The notes under the pieces were generated by a model, which saw only the letters and a program-made list of their open reading frames with translations, was not told the DNA's origin and ran no database searches. This document shows, piece after piece, positions 49,542 to 59,071 of a DNA stretch of 64,000 bases (positions are counted from its first letter, which is position 1; the number at the start of each line of letters is the position of its first letter). Origin of the DNA: an uncultured bacterium (GTDB taxonomy: Bacteria > Bacillota > Clostridia > Lachnospirales > Lachnospiraceae); contig CAJMSZ010000001.1 in NCBI GenBank assembly GCA_905216215.1, forward strand, positions 1 to 64,000, read 5' to 3'. The translations under genes were made by a program, and so were the position numbers.

Positions 49542-52025
49542 TTATACACACTCATCAATATACTGTTCAAACGCTTCCATTGACATAAGAACTTTTCTTG
49601 GCTTTGTTCCTTCATCAGGACCCACTACTCCTGCTTCTTCAAGTTGATCTACAATTCTGCAGGCACGGTTATGCCCAATGCGAAGTACTCGCTGAAGCAT
49701 TCCGATAGAGGCTTTATCCTTATCAATAAACAGTTTGCCTGCTTCTACAAAATAGGAATCCCTTTCGTCTGAATTCTCTCCATTTATTCCAACTACCTGT
49801 ACTCCATGGTTGACCTGATTCTGAATTTCTTCATCATATGTAACTTCGCCACTGCAGTCTTTCAAGAATTGAACCACCTTCTCTACTTCATCATCACTGA
49901 CATATGGTCCCTGCACACGTTCTGGCTGTGATTTTCCGGAAGCGAGGAACAACATGTCACCATTTCCAAGCAATTTTTCAGCGCCATTCATATCTAAGAT
50001 TGTTCGAGAATCCACACCGGATTTTACAGAAAATGCAATCCGTGAAGGCATATTTGCCTTGATAAGTCCGGTGATTACATCCACGGAAGGTCTCTGGGTT
50101 GCCAGAACCATATGAATACCTGCTGCTCTGGCTTTCTGTGCAAGACGCAAGATTGCATCTTCTACTTCTCCCGGTGCAACCATCATCAAGTCTGCAAGCT
50201 CGTCCACAATAATTACCATCTGCGGAAGCTTTTTCGGTTTGTCCGGTGCATCATTCGGAATATCCAGATGGTTAATTTTTTCATTATATCCCTTTAAATC
50301 ACGGACATGATATTCTGCCAGAAGCTGATATCTGCGTTCCATCTCAGTTACCGCCCAGTTTAATGCTCCCGCTGCTTTCTTCGGATTTGTCACTACCGGA
50401 ATCATCAAGTGCGGGATTCCGTCATATACGCTCAACTCTACAGCCTTAGGGTCAACCATAATCATCTTCACGTCATCCGGTGTTGCCTTATATAAAATAC
50501 TCATGATTAATGTGTTGATGTATACGGATTTACCGGAGCCTGTTGCACCTGCCACTAATAAATGAGGCATTTTAGCAATATCTGAGACAACTACATCCCC
50601 CGAAATATTCTGTCCAACGACAATGGATAATTTAGACTTGCTCTTTTTAAATTCCTGAGATTCCAGAATATTACGCAGATATACCATAGCTTTTTCTTTA
50701 TTCGGAATCTCAATTCCCACTGCTGCCTTTCCTGGAATTGGTGCCTCAATTCGAATAGTCGTCGCAGCCAGATTCAGCTTAATATCATCTGAAAGTCCTA
50801 AAATCTTACTAACCTTTACCCCTCGTTCCGGCTCCAGTTCATACCGGGTTACAACCGGGCCACAGCTGATGTCACCCATTTTTACATTGACCCCAAATGT
50901 ACGCAGGGTATCCTGTAATTTCAGGGCTGTTTCTCTTAATTCGGCATCCGAATCTCCACCACTTTTACTTCCCTTTTTCAGCAGTTCAAGAGGTGGATAT
51001 TTGTAATCTCTTTTAACAGGAGCTGCGGCTGCTGCACGCTCTACTGCTTCTGTTTCCTTCTGGATATCCACTTTCTCTGTATTCTTTTTACGCGATGCTT
51101 TTTCTGTATCTCCCATATTCTCAGGCTCTGGTGTCAATTCCACTGCTGAAACCGGCATGGAACGGTTGATTACAAGCTCTTCCGGTTTTTGTTCAAAGAA
51201 AGGTTCTGCCAGCTCTGGAATATAGTCATTTTTATCTGTTTGTCTTGATTTTTTCACAGAATCTGCTGCGTTTTTCTCATCGGCAGCTTTTTCCTTCGCA
51301 TCATTTCTTTTCAGAGTTGTATCAAAAGAAACACCGGAAACAGTACGTTCCAGACGTCTCTGACGTCTTTCCTCCTGCGCTTCTTCTCTTCTTGCTCTCT
51401 CAATTTCTCTTCGTTCCTGGTGTTCATCCCGATAACGCTGCATATCTTCTCTGGCACGGCCATAGGCTTTCTCGCTTTGCTTCTTCATGCCTTTTAAAAT
51501 CGATTTTTCTGTCATCAGTACCACACAGATCAACAGAAGAACAACAGTTACCACGTAAGTTCCCGCTATACCAATAGCCGGACTTATTCCACGAATCAGC
51601 ACTTCCCCGGTCTGTCCGCCGGCATCATTTACAAGCTGAAGAAACACACAGGTGAAAATCAGAAATACAATTCCCGATGCGGTTTTCACATAAGCAACCC
51701 GGTTCCCCTGATTGGAAATTACAAAAGCAATACCACCAAACAGACAGACCGGTAAAATATACGCAACCCATCCAAAGAGGTACTGCATAAAAGTTGCCAC
51801 TGCATCCCCCAAAAGTCCACCCACACCGAAATTGCTGATCATAAGCAGGATACAGAGTGCCAGTGTAACCCAGATTGTAATTTCTTTCCCAAGAAATTCC
51901 TGGTTGTTATTTTGCCTATTAGTTTGTTTTTTGGTTCCTTTTGTATTTTTAGACCGATTAGTGGTCTTGGTAGTTTTCTTTGTATTTGTTTTTTTTGTAC
52001 TCTTTTTGGTTGTGTTTGAAGCCAT
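49542..52025 (-). CDS. ftsK: DNA translocase FtsK/SpoIIIE
   Basis: The 827-residue protein has a Lys/Thr-rich N-terminus, four membrane helices (about 50-175) and an Arg/Glu-rich linker. The AAA+ motor has Walker A GATGSGKSV and Walker B region VDELADLMM. The C-terminal winged-helix gamma domain (ASIGMLQRVLRIGHNRACRIVDQLEEAGVVG) reads polar DNA sequences. It pumps chromosomal DNA through the septum at division or into the forespore. It is downstream of tepA, an order shared with Bacillus. Confidence 0.95.
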   Translation of the reverse strand: MASNTTKKSTKKTNTKKTTKTTNRSKNTKGTKKQTNRQNNNQEFLGKEITIWVTLALCILLMISNFGVGGLLGDAVATFMQYLFGWVAYILPVCLFGGIAFVISNQGNRVAYVKTASGIVFLIFTCVFLQLVNDAGGQTGEVLIRGISPAIGIAGTYVVTVVLLLICVVLMTEKSILKGMKKQSEKAYGRAREDMQRYRDEHQERREIERARREEAQEERRQRRLERTVSGVSFDTTLKRNDAKEKAADEKNAADSVKKSRQTDKNDYIPELAEPFFEQKPEELVINRSMPVSAVELTPEPENMGDTEKASRKKNTEKVDIQKETEAVERAAAAAPVKRDYKYPPLELLKKGSKSGGDSDAELRETALKLQDTLRTFGVNVKMGDISCGPVVTRYELEPERGVKVSKILGLSDDIKLNLAATTIRIEAPIPGKAAVGIEIPNKEKAMVYLRNILESQEFKKSKSKLSIVVGQNISGDVVVSDIAKMPHLLVAGATGSGKSVYINTLIMSILYKATPDDVKMIMVDPKAVELSVYDGIPHLMIPVVTNPKKAAGALNWAVTEMERRYQLLAEYHVRDLKGYNEKINHLDIPNDAPDKPKKLPQMVIIVDELADLMMVAPGEVEDAILRLAQKARAAGIHMVLATQRPSVDVITGLIKANMPSRIAFSVKSGVDSRTILDMNGAEKLLGNGDMLFLASGKSQPERVQGPYVSDDEVEKVVQFLKDCSGEVTYDEEIQNQVNHGVQVVGINGENSDERDSYFVEAGKLFIDKDKASIGMLQRVLRIGHNRACRIVDQLEEAGVVGPDEGTKPRKVLMSMEAFEQYIDECV

Positions 52026-52082
52026 TTCACTTCCTCCTCATCTACTGGATAATTATAGCATTGGAATCCGTGAATGTCATTA

Positions 52083-52781
52083 TTATTTTTTAGTCAGCTC
52101 AGACGGGGGTCCTGAATGTTCTCCTTTTATAAGTTCACGGAGCTTCTGGAATGCCTCTCGAATTCCCCCCACTTCATCAATCAGTCCTTCTGCTACGGCT
52201 TCCTTTCCTTCCAGCATGGTTCCCACATCTTTTACAAGCTGGGTAGAGTCCAGCATCAGCTCTTCAATCCTCTCCTGGCTCATTTTCGAATGTGCCGCAA
52301 GAAATCCGGTAATCCTGTCCTGAGTTTTTTCCATATTCCGAAGACTCTGGGCTACCCCAATAAACATTCCGGAACTTCGCACCGGATGAATAACCATCGT
52401 TCCGCTTTCCACAATAAAAGAATAATCTGCCGAGACCGCCAGTGGCCCACCAATGGAATGACACCCGCCTAGCACTAACGATACCGTTGGCTTACTGAGA
52501 CCTGCTATCATTTCCGCAATTGCAAGTCCTGCTTCCACATCTCCGCCTAAAGTGTTTAACAGAATCAACACGCCATCCACTTCATCATCATTTTCTATCT
52601 GGGCAAGTTTTGGCAACAAATGCTCATATTTTGTCGCTTTGGTATTCCCGGACACTGCCTCATGTCCTTCAACCTCTCCAATAATGGTAATCAGTTCAAT
52701 TTTACTGTTTCCATTTTTCTTAAGTGGCAGACTTCCCATCTCTTTTAAATGCTGGTCTTCTTTTTCCATATTTTCTTCCAT
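52083..52781 (-). CDS. tepA: ClpP-fold serine protease, TepA-like
   Basis: The 232-residue SDH/ClpP-fold protein has LLNTLGGDVEAGLAIAEMI and GGCHSIGGPLAVSAD, where the serine is the candidate nucleophile. VESGTMVIHPVRSSG follows, with a histidine suited to catalysis. There is no signal peptide. In Bacillus, TepA (YmfB) lies next to spoIIIE and has been linked to spore protein or pre-protein turnover. It precedes ftsK by 57 bp on the same strand. Confidence 0.88.
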   Translation of the reverse strand: MEENMEKEDQHLKEMGSLPLKKNGNSKIELITIIGEVEGHEAVSGNTKATKYEHLLPKLAQIENDDEVDGVLILLNTLGGDVEAGLAIAEMIAGLSKPTVSLVLGGCHSIGGPLAVSADYSFIVESGTMVIHPVRSSGMFIGVAQSLRNMEKTQDRITGFLAAHSKMSQERIEELMLDSTQLVKDVGTMLEGKEAVAEGLIDEVGGIREAFQKLRELIKGEHSGPPSELTKK

Positions 52782-52821
52782 AATCTGTCCCCATTTCCTA
52801 TATTTTAAGACATATTATGTA

Positions 52822-52860
52822 CAAAAAAACTCTGGCTATTCTCAAAGAACGCCAGAGTCC
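52822..52860 (-). terminator. Terminator after metY
   Basis: ACTCTGGC (52829-52836) and GCCAGAGT (52851-52858) form an 8-bp stem, followed on the minus strand by TTTTTTTG. Confidence 0.82.
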
Positions 52861-52883
52861 TGTTTCATCAATTATCTACGGTC

Positions 52884-54164
52884 TTATACGCAAGCGAGCG
52901 CCTGTTCCAAGTCTGCGATAATATCTTCAATATTCTCAATTCCAACACTGAAACGAATCAGATCAGGCTGTACACCAGCTTCCAGCAATTCCTGTTCATT
53001 CATCTGTCTGTGTGTGTGACTCGCTGGGTGAAGTACACAGCTTCTTGCATCAGCAACGTGAGTTACAATAGCAATCATCTTCAGATTATCCATCATACGG
53101 ACTGCCGCTTCGCGTCCACCTTTGATACCAAAGGTAATAACTCCACAGGTCCCATTTGGCATATATTTCTGAGCAAGCTCATAATACTGGTCGCCTTCCA
53201 TTGACGGACAATTTACCCATGCAACCTTTTCATGATTTTTCAAATATTTTGCAGCTGCAAGTGCATTTTCGCAATGTCTCGGCACACGCAGATGTAAAGT
53301 TTCCAGACCAAGATTCAAAAGAAACGCATTCTGTGGTGACTGGATAGAACCTAAGTCTCGCATCATCTGTGCCGTGGCCTTCGTAATATATGCTCCCTTC
53401 CCAAAACGCTCTGTATATACCAGTCCATGGTAAGTCTCATCTGGTGTAGTAAGTCCCGGAAATTTTTCTGCATATTCGTTCCAGTCAAAATTTCCACTAT
53501 CTACAATAGCTCCTCCCACACATGCCGCATGGCCATCCATATATTTGGTCGTAGAATGGGTAACGATATCTGCGCCCCACTCAAATGGGCGGCAGTTAAT
53601 CGGTGTGGCAAAGGTATTATCTACAATCAGAGGCACACCATGTGCATGTGCGGCCTTTGCAAATTTTTCAATATCCAGAACGGTAAGTGCAGGATTGGCA
53701 ATGGTCTCTCCTACTACAGCCTTGGTATTTTCTTGAAATGCTGCATTTAACTCTTCCTCTGAACAATTCGGGTCAACAAATGTAGCGGAAATTCCCATTT
53801 TGCGAATAGTATGTGCATACAGATTATATGTACCACCATATACAGCTGCTGAGCAGATAATATGGTCTCCTGCCTCTGCGATATTCATAATCGCATAGAA
53901 GTTTGCGGCCTGACCGGAAGAAGTAAGCATGGCTGCCACTCCACCTTCCATATCGCAGATTTTCGCTGCTACAGCATCATTGGTCGGATTTTGAAGTCTG
54001 GTATAAAAATAACCGGAAGCTTCCAAATCGAACAGTTTTCCCATCTCATCACTGTTATCATACTTAAAGGTAGTACTCTGGTAAATAGGCAGAATTCTTG
54101 GTTCTCCATTCTTTGGTGTATATCCTGACTGAATACACTTTGTCTCTATCTTATAATCGCTCAT
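52884..54164 (-). CDS. metY: O-acetylhomoserine sulfhydrylase / aminocarboxypropyltransferase
   Basis: The 426-residue Cys/Met-metabolism PLP enzyme binds PLP through the lysine in HSTTKYMDGH. It has TSSGQAANFYAIMNIA, YGGTYNL, VDNTFATP and a C-terminal RFSVGIENIEDIIADL. It makes homocysteine or methionine from O-acetylhomoserine and a thiol. Together with the metF/metH operon it covers methionine supply. It follows yebC by 39 bp, with no SAM riboswitch visible. Confidence 0.94.
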   Translation of the reverse strand: MSDYKIETKCIQSGYTPKNGEPRILPIYQSTTFKYDNSDEMGKLFDLEASGYFYTRLQNPTNDAVAAKICDMEGGVAAMLTSSGQAANFYAIMNIAEAGDHIICSAAVYGGTYNLYAHTIRKMGISATFVDPNCSEEELNAAFQENTKAVVGETIANPALTVLDIEKFAKAAHAHGVPLIVDNTFATPINCRPFEWGADIVTHSTTKYMDGHAACVGGAIVDSGNFDWNEYAEKFPGLTTPDETYHGLVYTERFGKGAYITKATAQMMRDLGSIQSPQNAFLLNLGLETLHLRVPRHCENALAAAKYLKNHEKVAWVNCPSMEGDQYYELAQKYMPNGTCGVITFGIKGGREAAVRMMDNLKMIAIVTHVADARSCVLHPASHTHRQMNEQELLEAGVQPDLIRFSVGIENIEDIIADLEQALACV

Positions 54165-54203
54165 TCTTGTTTTCTCCTTGTCCGGCCACTAACAACCTGA
54201 TAC

Positions 54204-54938
54204 TTATTCTTCTTCCCAATTATGGTAAACTTCCTGTACGTCATCATCATCTTCCAGCAAGTCTAAGGTCTTCTGAATATTCTTAATATCTTCTTCGTTT
54301 GTAAGTACCACATAAGTCTGTGGAATCATAGTTACTTCAGCACTTACCATTGGGATACCTGCTTCTTCCAATGCAAGACGAACATCGCTGAAATCATCTG
54401 GTTCTGTAAGGATTTCAAAACTGTCTTCTTCTTCAGAGAAATCAGCTGCCCCCGCATCCAGCGCCTGCATCATCAGCTCATCCGCATCCATATCACATTC
54501 TTCTTTATCGACAATAATCTGTCCCTTTTTATCAAACATGAAGGATACACATCCAGATGTTCCAATGCTACCTTTTCCTTTGGTAAATGCACTTCTCACA
54601 TTTGATGCAGTACGGTTACGGTTATCTGTAAGCGCCTCTACGATAATTGCAGTACCATTTGGTCCGTATCCTTCGTATGTAATATGTTCATAAGTATCAG
54701 CAGCGCCTTCACCCGCTGCCTTTTTGATACTTCTGTCAATATTGTCATTCGGCATATTATTTGCTTTTGCCTTTGCAATCGCATCACGAAGTCTGCTGTT
54801 ATTAGCTGGGTCCGGTCCGCCGCCTTCTTTAACGGCTACAGCGATTTCACGTCCGATTTTTGTAAAGATTTTTCCTTTTGCAGCATCATTTTTTTCTTTT
54901 TTATGCTTAATATTAGCAAATTTTGAATGTCCTGACAT
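54204..54938 (-). CDS. yebC: YebC/PmpR family protein
   Basis: The 244-residue protein starts MSGHSKFANIKHKKEKNDAAKGKIFTKIGREI, the signature of the YebC/TACO1 family. It has GPNGTAIIVEALTDNRNRT and ends in an acidic tail. Family members act as transcription regulators or, as recent work suggests, help ribosomes at proline stretches. It is cytoplasmic and likely co-transcribed with metY. Confidence 0.95.
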   Translation of the reverse strand: MSGHSKFANIKHKKEKNDAAKGKIFTKIGREIAVAVKEGGGPDPANNSRLRDAIAKAKANNMPNDNIDRSIKKAAGEGAADTYEHITYEGYGPNGTAIIVEALTDNRNRTASNVRSAFTKGKGSIGTSGCVSFMFDKKGQIIVDKEECDMDADELMMQALDAGAADFSEEEDSFEILTEPDDFSDVRLALEEAGIPMVSAEVTMIPQTYVVLTNEEDIKNIQKTLDLLEDDDDVQEVYHNWEEE

Positions 54939-55022
54939 TGTATATCCCTCTTTCTATCTATTTATCTGTTTCATCATAGTCTTATCTATTCTACCACTCT
55001 TTCAAATCAATGACAAGGAAAA

Positions 55023-55874
55023 CTATTCTGTTTCCTGTTTTGCCTGTTCAATTTTCACCTTACGAATTGTATTATTGTCCACAGAAAGAATGGTAAAAAT
55101 ATATCCCTCAAACCGCACAGTACATTTTTCTTCTTCCGACGGAATCCGGTCAAGGCATTCTATCAGATATCCGTTGATTGTATCGTAGTCTTCTTCTTCG
55201 AAATCAATCCCAAGAAGGTCTTCTATGTCCTCTAGTTGGGTCAGTCCATCTACTATATATGTACCGTCTGCTTCTTTCACGATCATCTCATCTTCTTCGT
55301 CATATTCATCCTGAATATTCCCCACAATCTCTTCCACGATGTCTTCCATGGTGACGATTCCGGCCGTCTGACCATATTCATCCACCACGATCATCATCAT
55401 CGATTTCTCACTGAGCATCTGCTGGAATACCTTATCAATGCTTTTTGTCTCCGGTATAAACCGTACCGGTCGAATGAATCCCTCCAGATTCTTTACAGGA
55501 ATCTCCCTCTGTTCTTCGTTCAGGTAATATTTGATTGCATCACGAAGATGGACAATTCCCACTATCTCGTCAATATCTTCCCCGTATACCGGAAAGCGGG
55601 AATAATTTTCTTCTGTAAAGAACTCTATGGCCTCCGACAATTTCGTATTCCCATCCAAGGCTACGATATTCTTCCTGTGAGTCATGACATCCTTTGCATC
55701 GGTATCCATGTACATAAATACATTTCCTATCATCTGCATTTCTCGTTTTCCAATGACTCCTTTACGATAGGCCTCTTCAATCTTATCCGCCATTTCCTCG
55801 GCAATCTGTTCCTGATCCTCATCATCCGAAAATAAATTCCGCATCCTCTGTAACAGACTGTTTCCTTCTTCCAT
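55023..55874 (-). CDS. CBS-domain protein of the HlyC/CorC family, lacking the DUF21 membrane domain
   Basis: The 283-residue soluble protein has two CBS domains (DVMTHRKNIVALD..., FIPETKSIDKVFQQMLSEKS..VDEYGQTAGIVTMEDIVEEIVG) and a C-terminal CorC_HlyC domain (DGTYIVDGLTQLEDIEDLLG). The DUF21 transporter part found in most relatives is absent, so it is the short CorC-like form associated with Mg2+/Co2+ efflux. It lies 21 bp downstream of mazF. Confidence 0.9.
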   Translation of the reverse strand: MEEGNSLLQRMRNLFSDDEDQEQIAEEMADKIEEAYRKGVIGKREMQMIGNVFMYMDTDAKDVMTHRKNIVALDGNTKLSEAIEFFTEENYSRFPVYGEDIDEIVGIVHLRDAIKYYLNEEQREIPVKNLEGFIRPVRFIPETKSIDKVFQQMLSEKSMMMIVVDEYGQTAGIVTMEDIVEEIVGNIQDEYDEEDEMIVKEADGTYIVDGLTQLEDIEDLLGIDFEEEDYDTINGYLIECLDRIPSEEEKCTVRFEGYIFTILSVDNNTIRKVKIEQAKQETE

Positions 55875-55895
55875 ACCCTGCGTCTTTCTCCTTTA

Positions 55896-56252
55896 TTATG
55901 TATGAAGCATCAGACTAATCAGCAATGCTTCATCAACTTTTTTCATCAACTTGTTATCTACACGGCAAACATATTCTTTCAGCCGTTGTTTATCTATTGT
56001 CCGAATCTGTTCTAATAGTACCACAGAGTCTTTTACAACCCCATAATCCCGAGAACTGATTTCCACATGTGTGGGCAGTTTTGCCTTGTTCATTCTGGAC
56101 GTGATTGCCGCACATATGACAGTAGGACTGTGTTTATTTCCTATGTCATTCTGAATAATCAGTACCGGTCTGATTCCTCCTTGTTCCGAACCTACAACCG
56201 GGCTTAAATCTGCGTAATAAATATCACCACGTTTCATCTGCACATCATTCAC
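55896..56252 (-). CDS. MazF/PemK-type mRNA endoribonuclease (NdoA-like), no adjacent antitoxin
   Basis: The 118-residue protein has MKRGDIYYADLSPVVGSEQGGIRPVLIIQNDIGNKHSPTVI and ITSRMNKAKLPTHVEI with the catalytic Arg and Thr. These match EndoA/NdoA of Bacillus, which cuts mRNA at short sequences. Bacillus has the order alr-ndoAI-ndoA. Here alr is upstream with only 67 bp between, too short for a MazE antitoxin. The start is unclear: GTG at 56252 or 56243, or ATG at 56237. Confidence 0.88.
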   Translation of the reverse strand: MNDVQMKRGDIYYADLSPVVGSEQGGIRPVLIIQNDIGNKHSPTVICAAITSRMNKAKLPTHVEISSRDYGVVKDSVVLLEQIRTIDKQRLKEYVCRVDNKLMKKVDEALLISLMLHT

Positions 56253-56319
56253 ACTCCACTTTCAAGATAGTTTTATCATTGCCATCTTTTGTAGCATGTA
56301 TTCTATGCAGTCTTAAAAA

Positions 56320-57483
56320 CTAAAAATAATCTACCTGTTCCACAACATTTCCATTCATCACATACTCTCTTGGAACACGCTTGTTAATGTCACAGATAAA
56401 CTCATAATTGAAACGTCCGGACAACTCACTAAGGGTCTCCACAGACAGGAATGCTCCATCACTTTCTCCCACTATGACAGCCCAGTCTCCAAAAGCTGTT
56501 TCCGGAATCTGTGTTACATCTACCATCATCTGGTCCATGCACACTCTTCCAAGAATCGGTGCCATCTTGCCATGGAGTAATACGATTCCCTTGTTGGAAA
56601 GACTTCTCGGATATCCGTCTCCATAGCCAATGGAAATTGTTGCCACGCGCATTCTCTGCGTTGCTTCAAAGGTTCCCCCATAACTGACCTGAGTTCCCTT
56701 CTCAATCCATTTCACATAAGTCACCCGGGCAAAAATCTGCATGGCGGGCTTCAGTGCAACAGCCCGCTTATCCACCTCGTTAGATGGATAAAGACCATAT
56801 ATGGCAATTCCGGCTCTCACCAAATCCATATTTACTTCAGGCATATCCAGTATTCCTGCGCTATTGGAACAATGGTAATCGGTAAAGGTCACACCTTTTT
56901 CCTGTAACTGTTCCTTCATCCACATATAGCCCTCAGCCTGCTTTCTTGTAGGCTGTTTGTCATACTCATCTGCTTTGGAAAAATGAGTGAACAGCCCTTC
57001 CATTTTAAGTCCCGGAAGTGCCGCTATTTTCTGAATCTCTTCCACACTCTCTTCCGAAACAGGGAATCCAAGTCTGGACATGCCCGTATCAATCTTCACA
57101 TGAACCGGCGCCTTTTCTCCTCTGGAAACTGCTTTTTCTGACATGCTTTCCGCCATATGATAATCATATACATTCATACGAATCTGATTGTCCAGAACTT
57201 CGTCCATCTGTTCCGGGAAAATACCTCCAAGGCATAAAATCGGTTTTTTCACTCCTTCTTTGCGAAGAAGGACCCCTTCTTCCACAGTTGCAACTGCATA
57301 GCCCCAGACATAATCCATCTGCTCCATCATTCTTGCAATAGGACCAGCCCCATGTCCATAACCATCCGTCTTCACCACAGCAATCATCTGTGCACCCTCT
57401 TTTAAATTGGCACGCATCTGTTCCATATTTTCTTTGATTGCATCCAAATCTATGACAGCCTTGATTCTAGTATACTGTTTCAT
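56320..57483 (-). CDS. alr: Alanine racemase
   Basis: The protein of about 387 residues has the PLP lysine in AVVKTDGYGHGAGPIA (near residue 37) and the catalytic tyrosine in VSYGGTF (near 260). It interconverts L- and D-alanine for peptidoglycan. The start ATG 57481-57483 follows GAGGAGTTATAAA and lies 1 bp from the stop of nnrDE; the longer frame to 57516 would run into that gene. Confidence 0.96.
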   Translation of the reverse strand: MKQYTRIKAVIDLDAIKENMEQMRANLKEGAQMIAVVKTDGYGHGAGPIARMMEQMDYVWGYAVATVEEGVLLRKEGVKKPILCLGGIFPEQMDEVLDNQIRMNVYDYHMAESMSEKAVSRGEKAPVHVKIDTGMSRLGFPVSEESVEEIQKIAALPGLKMEGLFTHFSKADEYDKQPTRKQAEGYMWMKEQLQEKGVTFTDYHCSNSAGILDMPEVNMDLVRAGIAIYGLYPSNEVDKRAVALKPAMQIFARVTYVKWIEKGTQVSYGGTFEATQRMRVATISIGYGDGYPRSLSNKGIVLLHGKMAPILGRVCMDQMMVDVTQIPETAFGDWAVIVGESDGAFLSVETLSELSGRFNYEFICDINKRVPREYVMNGNVVEQVDYF

Positions 57484-57484
57484 T

Positions 57485-58993
57485 TTATAACTCCTCGATT
57501 CTCTTGAGCACATCACTTATGCCCTCTATAATGTCCTGTGCGAGCACACTATATGCCCCCTTACTTTCCTTTGCGGCATCTCCGCCAAGTCCATGTAAAT
57601 AAACGCCAAGAGTTGCAGCTTCATAAGGGGTAACTCCCTGCGCCATAATTCCCGCAATCACTCCTGCCAGCACATCTCCCGCACCGGCTTTGGCCATAGC
57701 CGCATTTCCTGATATATTCATATATATCTGCTGTTCTTTTCCTGCAACCAGAGTTCTGCTATCCTTCAGCACCGTGCAAACGTTATATTTATCCACAAAT
57801 TTTTCCAAAATTTCTTTACGGTTTTCCTTTATGCTTGCCACACTATTTCCACTTACTCGTTCCATTTCTTTCACATGTGGTGTAAAAACATAAGATGCTT
57901 TATGCATCATTCGTTCTGTTTCCGAAAAACCGGACCAGATATTCAGTCCATCTGCATCCAGTACACACGGCTTCTCATTCTGCTCCCATACCATCTCCAC
58001 AAGCTTTTCTGATGTTTCACTTCTACCAAGTCCACTGCCCATACAAACTACATCTGCCCATGCAAGAAGTGACTGTAATTCGCCAAAAGGTTCTGACTCC
58101 TCGCTGTCATAGGTTGACAGAACTGCCTCCGGTAATAACTGCTGAAGAATCTGGCGGTTGGACTCGTCTGTGTAAATCCGCACCAGCCCTGCACCGGTTG
58201 CATACGCTGCTTTTGCCGCGAGATAAGCTGCACCTGACATGCCCTTACTTCCCGCAATGACAAGCAGTTTCCCATATGTTCCTTTATTGGAATCCGGTCT
58301 TCGTTCTGGCATACGTGCGCTCAAGTCACCCCGTTCAAAATGATAATAAACATCCTTCTCCTTCTCAAGTGCCGGATTCCAGATTCCGATAGGACGAACC
58401 ATAAGCTTCCCTGTATAAACTGCCCCTGGATAGTAAAGTTGACCTGCTTTGGCATAGGCAAAGGTAATGGTCATATCTGCCCGGAAAGCAACTCCGAGTA
58501 TCTCTCCTGTATCAGCCGAAACTCCGGATGCAATATCCACAGCAACTTTATACCCCTGATAACGGTTCATCCGTTCAATTACATCCGCATATCTGCCCTC
58601 AATCTTTCTGCAAAGACCAATTCCAAACACTGCATCTATAATGATATCGTATTCTTTCTCCGGTAATTCCGTCACGATAGGAACCCCTATTTTCTGTAAA
58701 ATTTCCATTTGGATTTCTGTTTCCCGGCTTCGGGATTCCATTTTCCCTACAAATGCCACTTCCACAAGAATGCCTTCTTCATACAGCATCCGGGAAACTG
58801 CGAATCCATCCCCACCATTGTTTCCTGACCCGCACACCACCAGTGCTGTATGAAAATCTCTTTTTTCCCGATTTATCATTTCCACGCACTGCTGTGCGGC
58901 TCTTTCCATCAAGACCAGCGATGGAATACCAATCTGCTGAATCATACGGCTGTCTGCTTCCTTCATCTGTTTCGCATTTAGAACATATTTCAT
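57485..58993 (-). CDS. nnrDE: Bifunctional NAD(P)HX epimerase / ADP-dependent dehydratase
   Basis: The 502-residue fusion has an N-terminal YjeF epimerase domain (CGSGNNGGDGFAVSRML, DAVFGIGL) and a C-terminal ribokinase-like dehydratase. The latter has GKLLVIAGSKGMSGAAYLAAKAAY and AGAGDVLAGVIAGIMAQG, where Asp is catalytic. It repairs damaged hydrated NAD(P)H. The fusion is common in bacteria. It sits between rex and alr. Confidence 0.95.
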   Translation of the reverse strand: MKYVLNAKQMKEADSRMIQQIGIPSLVLMERAAQQCVEMINREKRDFHTALVVCGSGNNGGDGFAVSRMLYEEGILVEVAFVGKMESRSRETEIQMEILQKIGVPIVTELPEKEYDIIIDAVFGIGLCRKIEGRYADVIERMNRYQGYKVAVDIASGVSADTGEILGVAFRADMTITFAYAKAGQLYYPGAVYTGKLMVRPIGIWNPALEKEKDVYYHFERGDLSARMPERRPDSNKGTYGKLLVIAGSKGMSGAAYLAAKAAYATGAGLVRIYTDESNRQILQQLLPEAVLSTYDSEESEPFGELQSLLAWADVVCMGSGLGRSETSEKLVEMVWEQNEKPCVLDADGLNIWSGFSETERMMHKASYVFTPHVKEMERVSGNSVASIKENRKEILEKFVDKYNVCTVLKDSRTLVAGKEQQIYMNISGNAAMAKAGAGDVLAGVIAGIMAQGVTPYEAATLGVYLHGLGGDAAKESKGAYSVLAQDIIEGISDVLKRIEEL

Positions 58994-59033
58994 TCCAATC
59001 TCTCCTTATGAATCCGCTTTTATAATGCAAAAC

Positions 59034-59062
59034 GACGTGCGGGAAAGCTTCCCCTACACGTC
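59034..59062 (-). terminator. Hairpin after rex
   Basis: GACGTG...CACGTC (59034-59039 with 59057-59062), with an inner GGGAA/TTCCC stem, is followed by GTTTTGC on the minus strand. It may only partly stop transcription before nnrDE. Confidence 0.65.
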
Positions 59063-59071
59063 ATCATTTTC

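Noticed and set aside
54165..54203. SAM riboswitch before metY
   Set aside because: Only 39 bp separate metY from yebC, which is too short.
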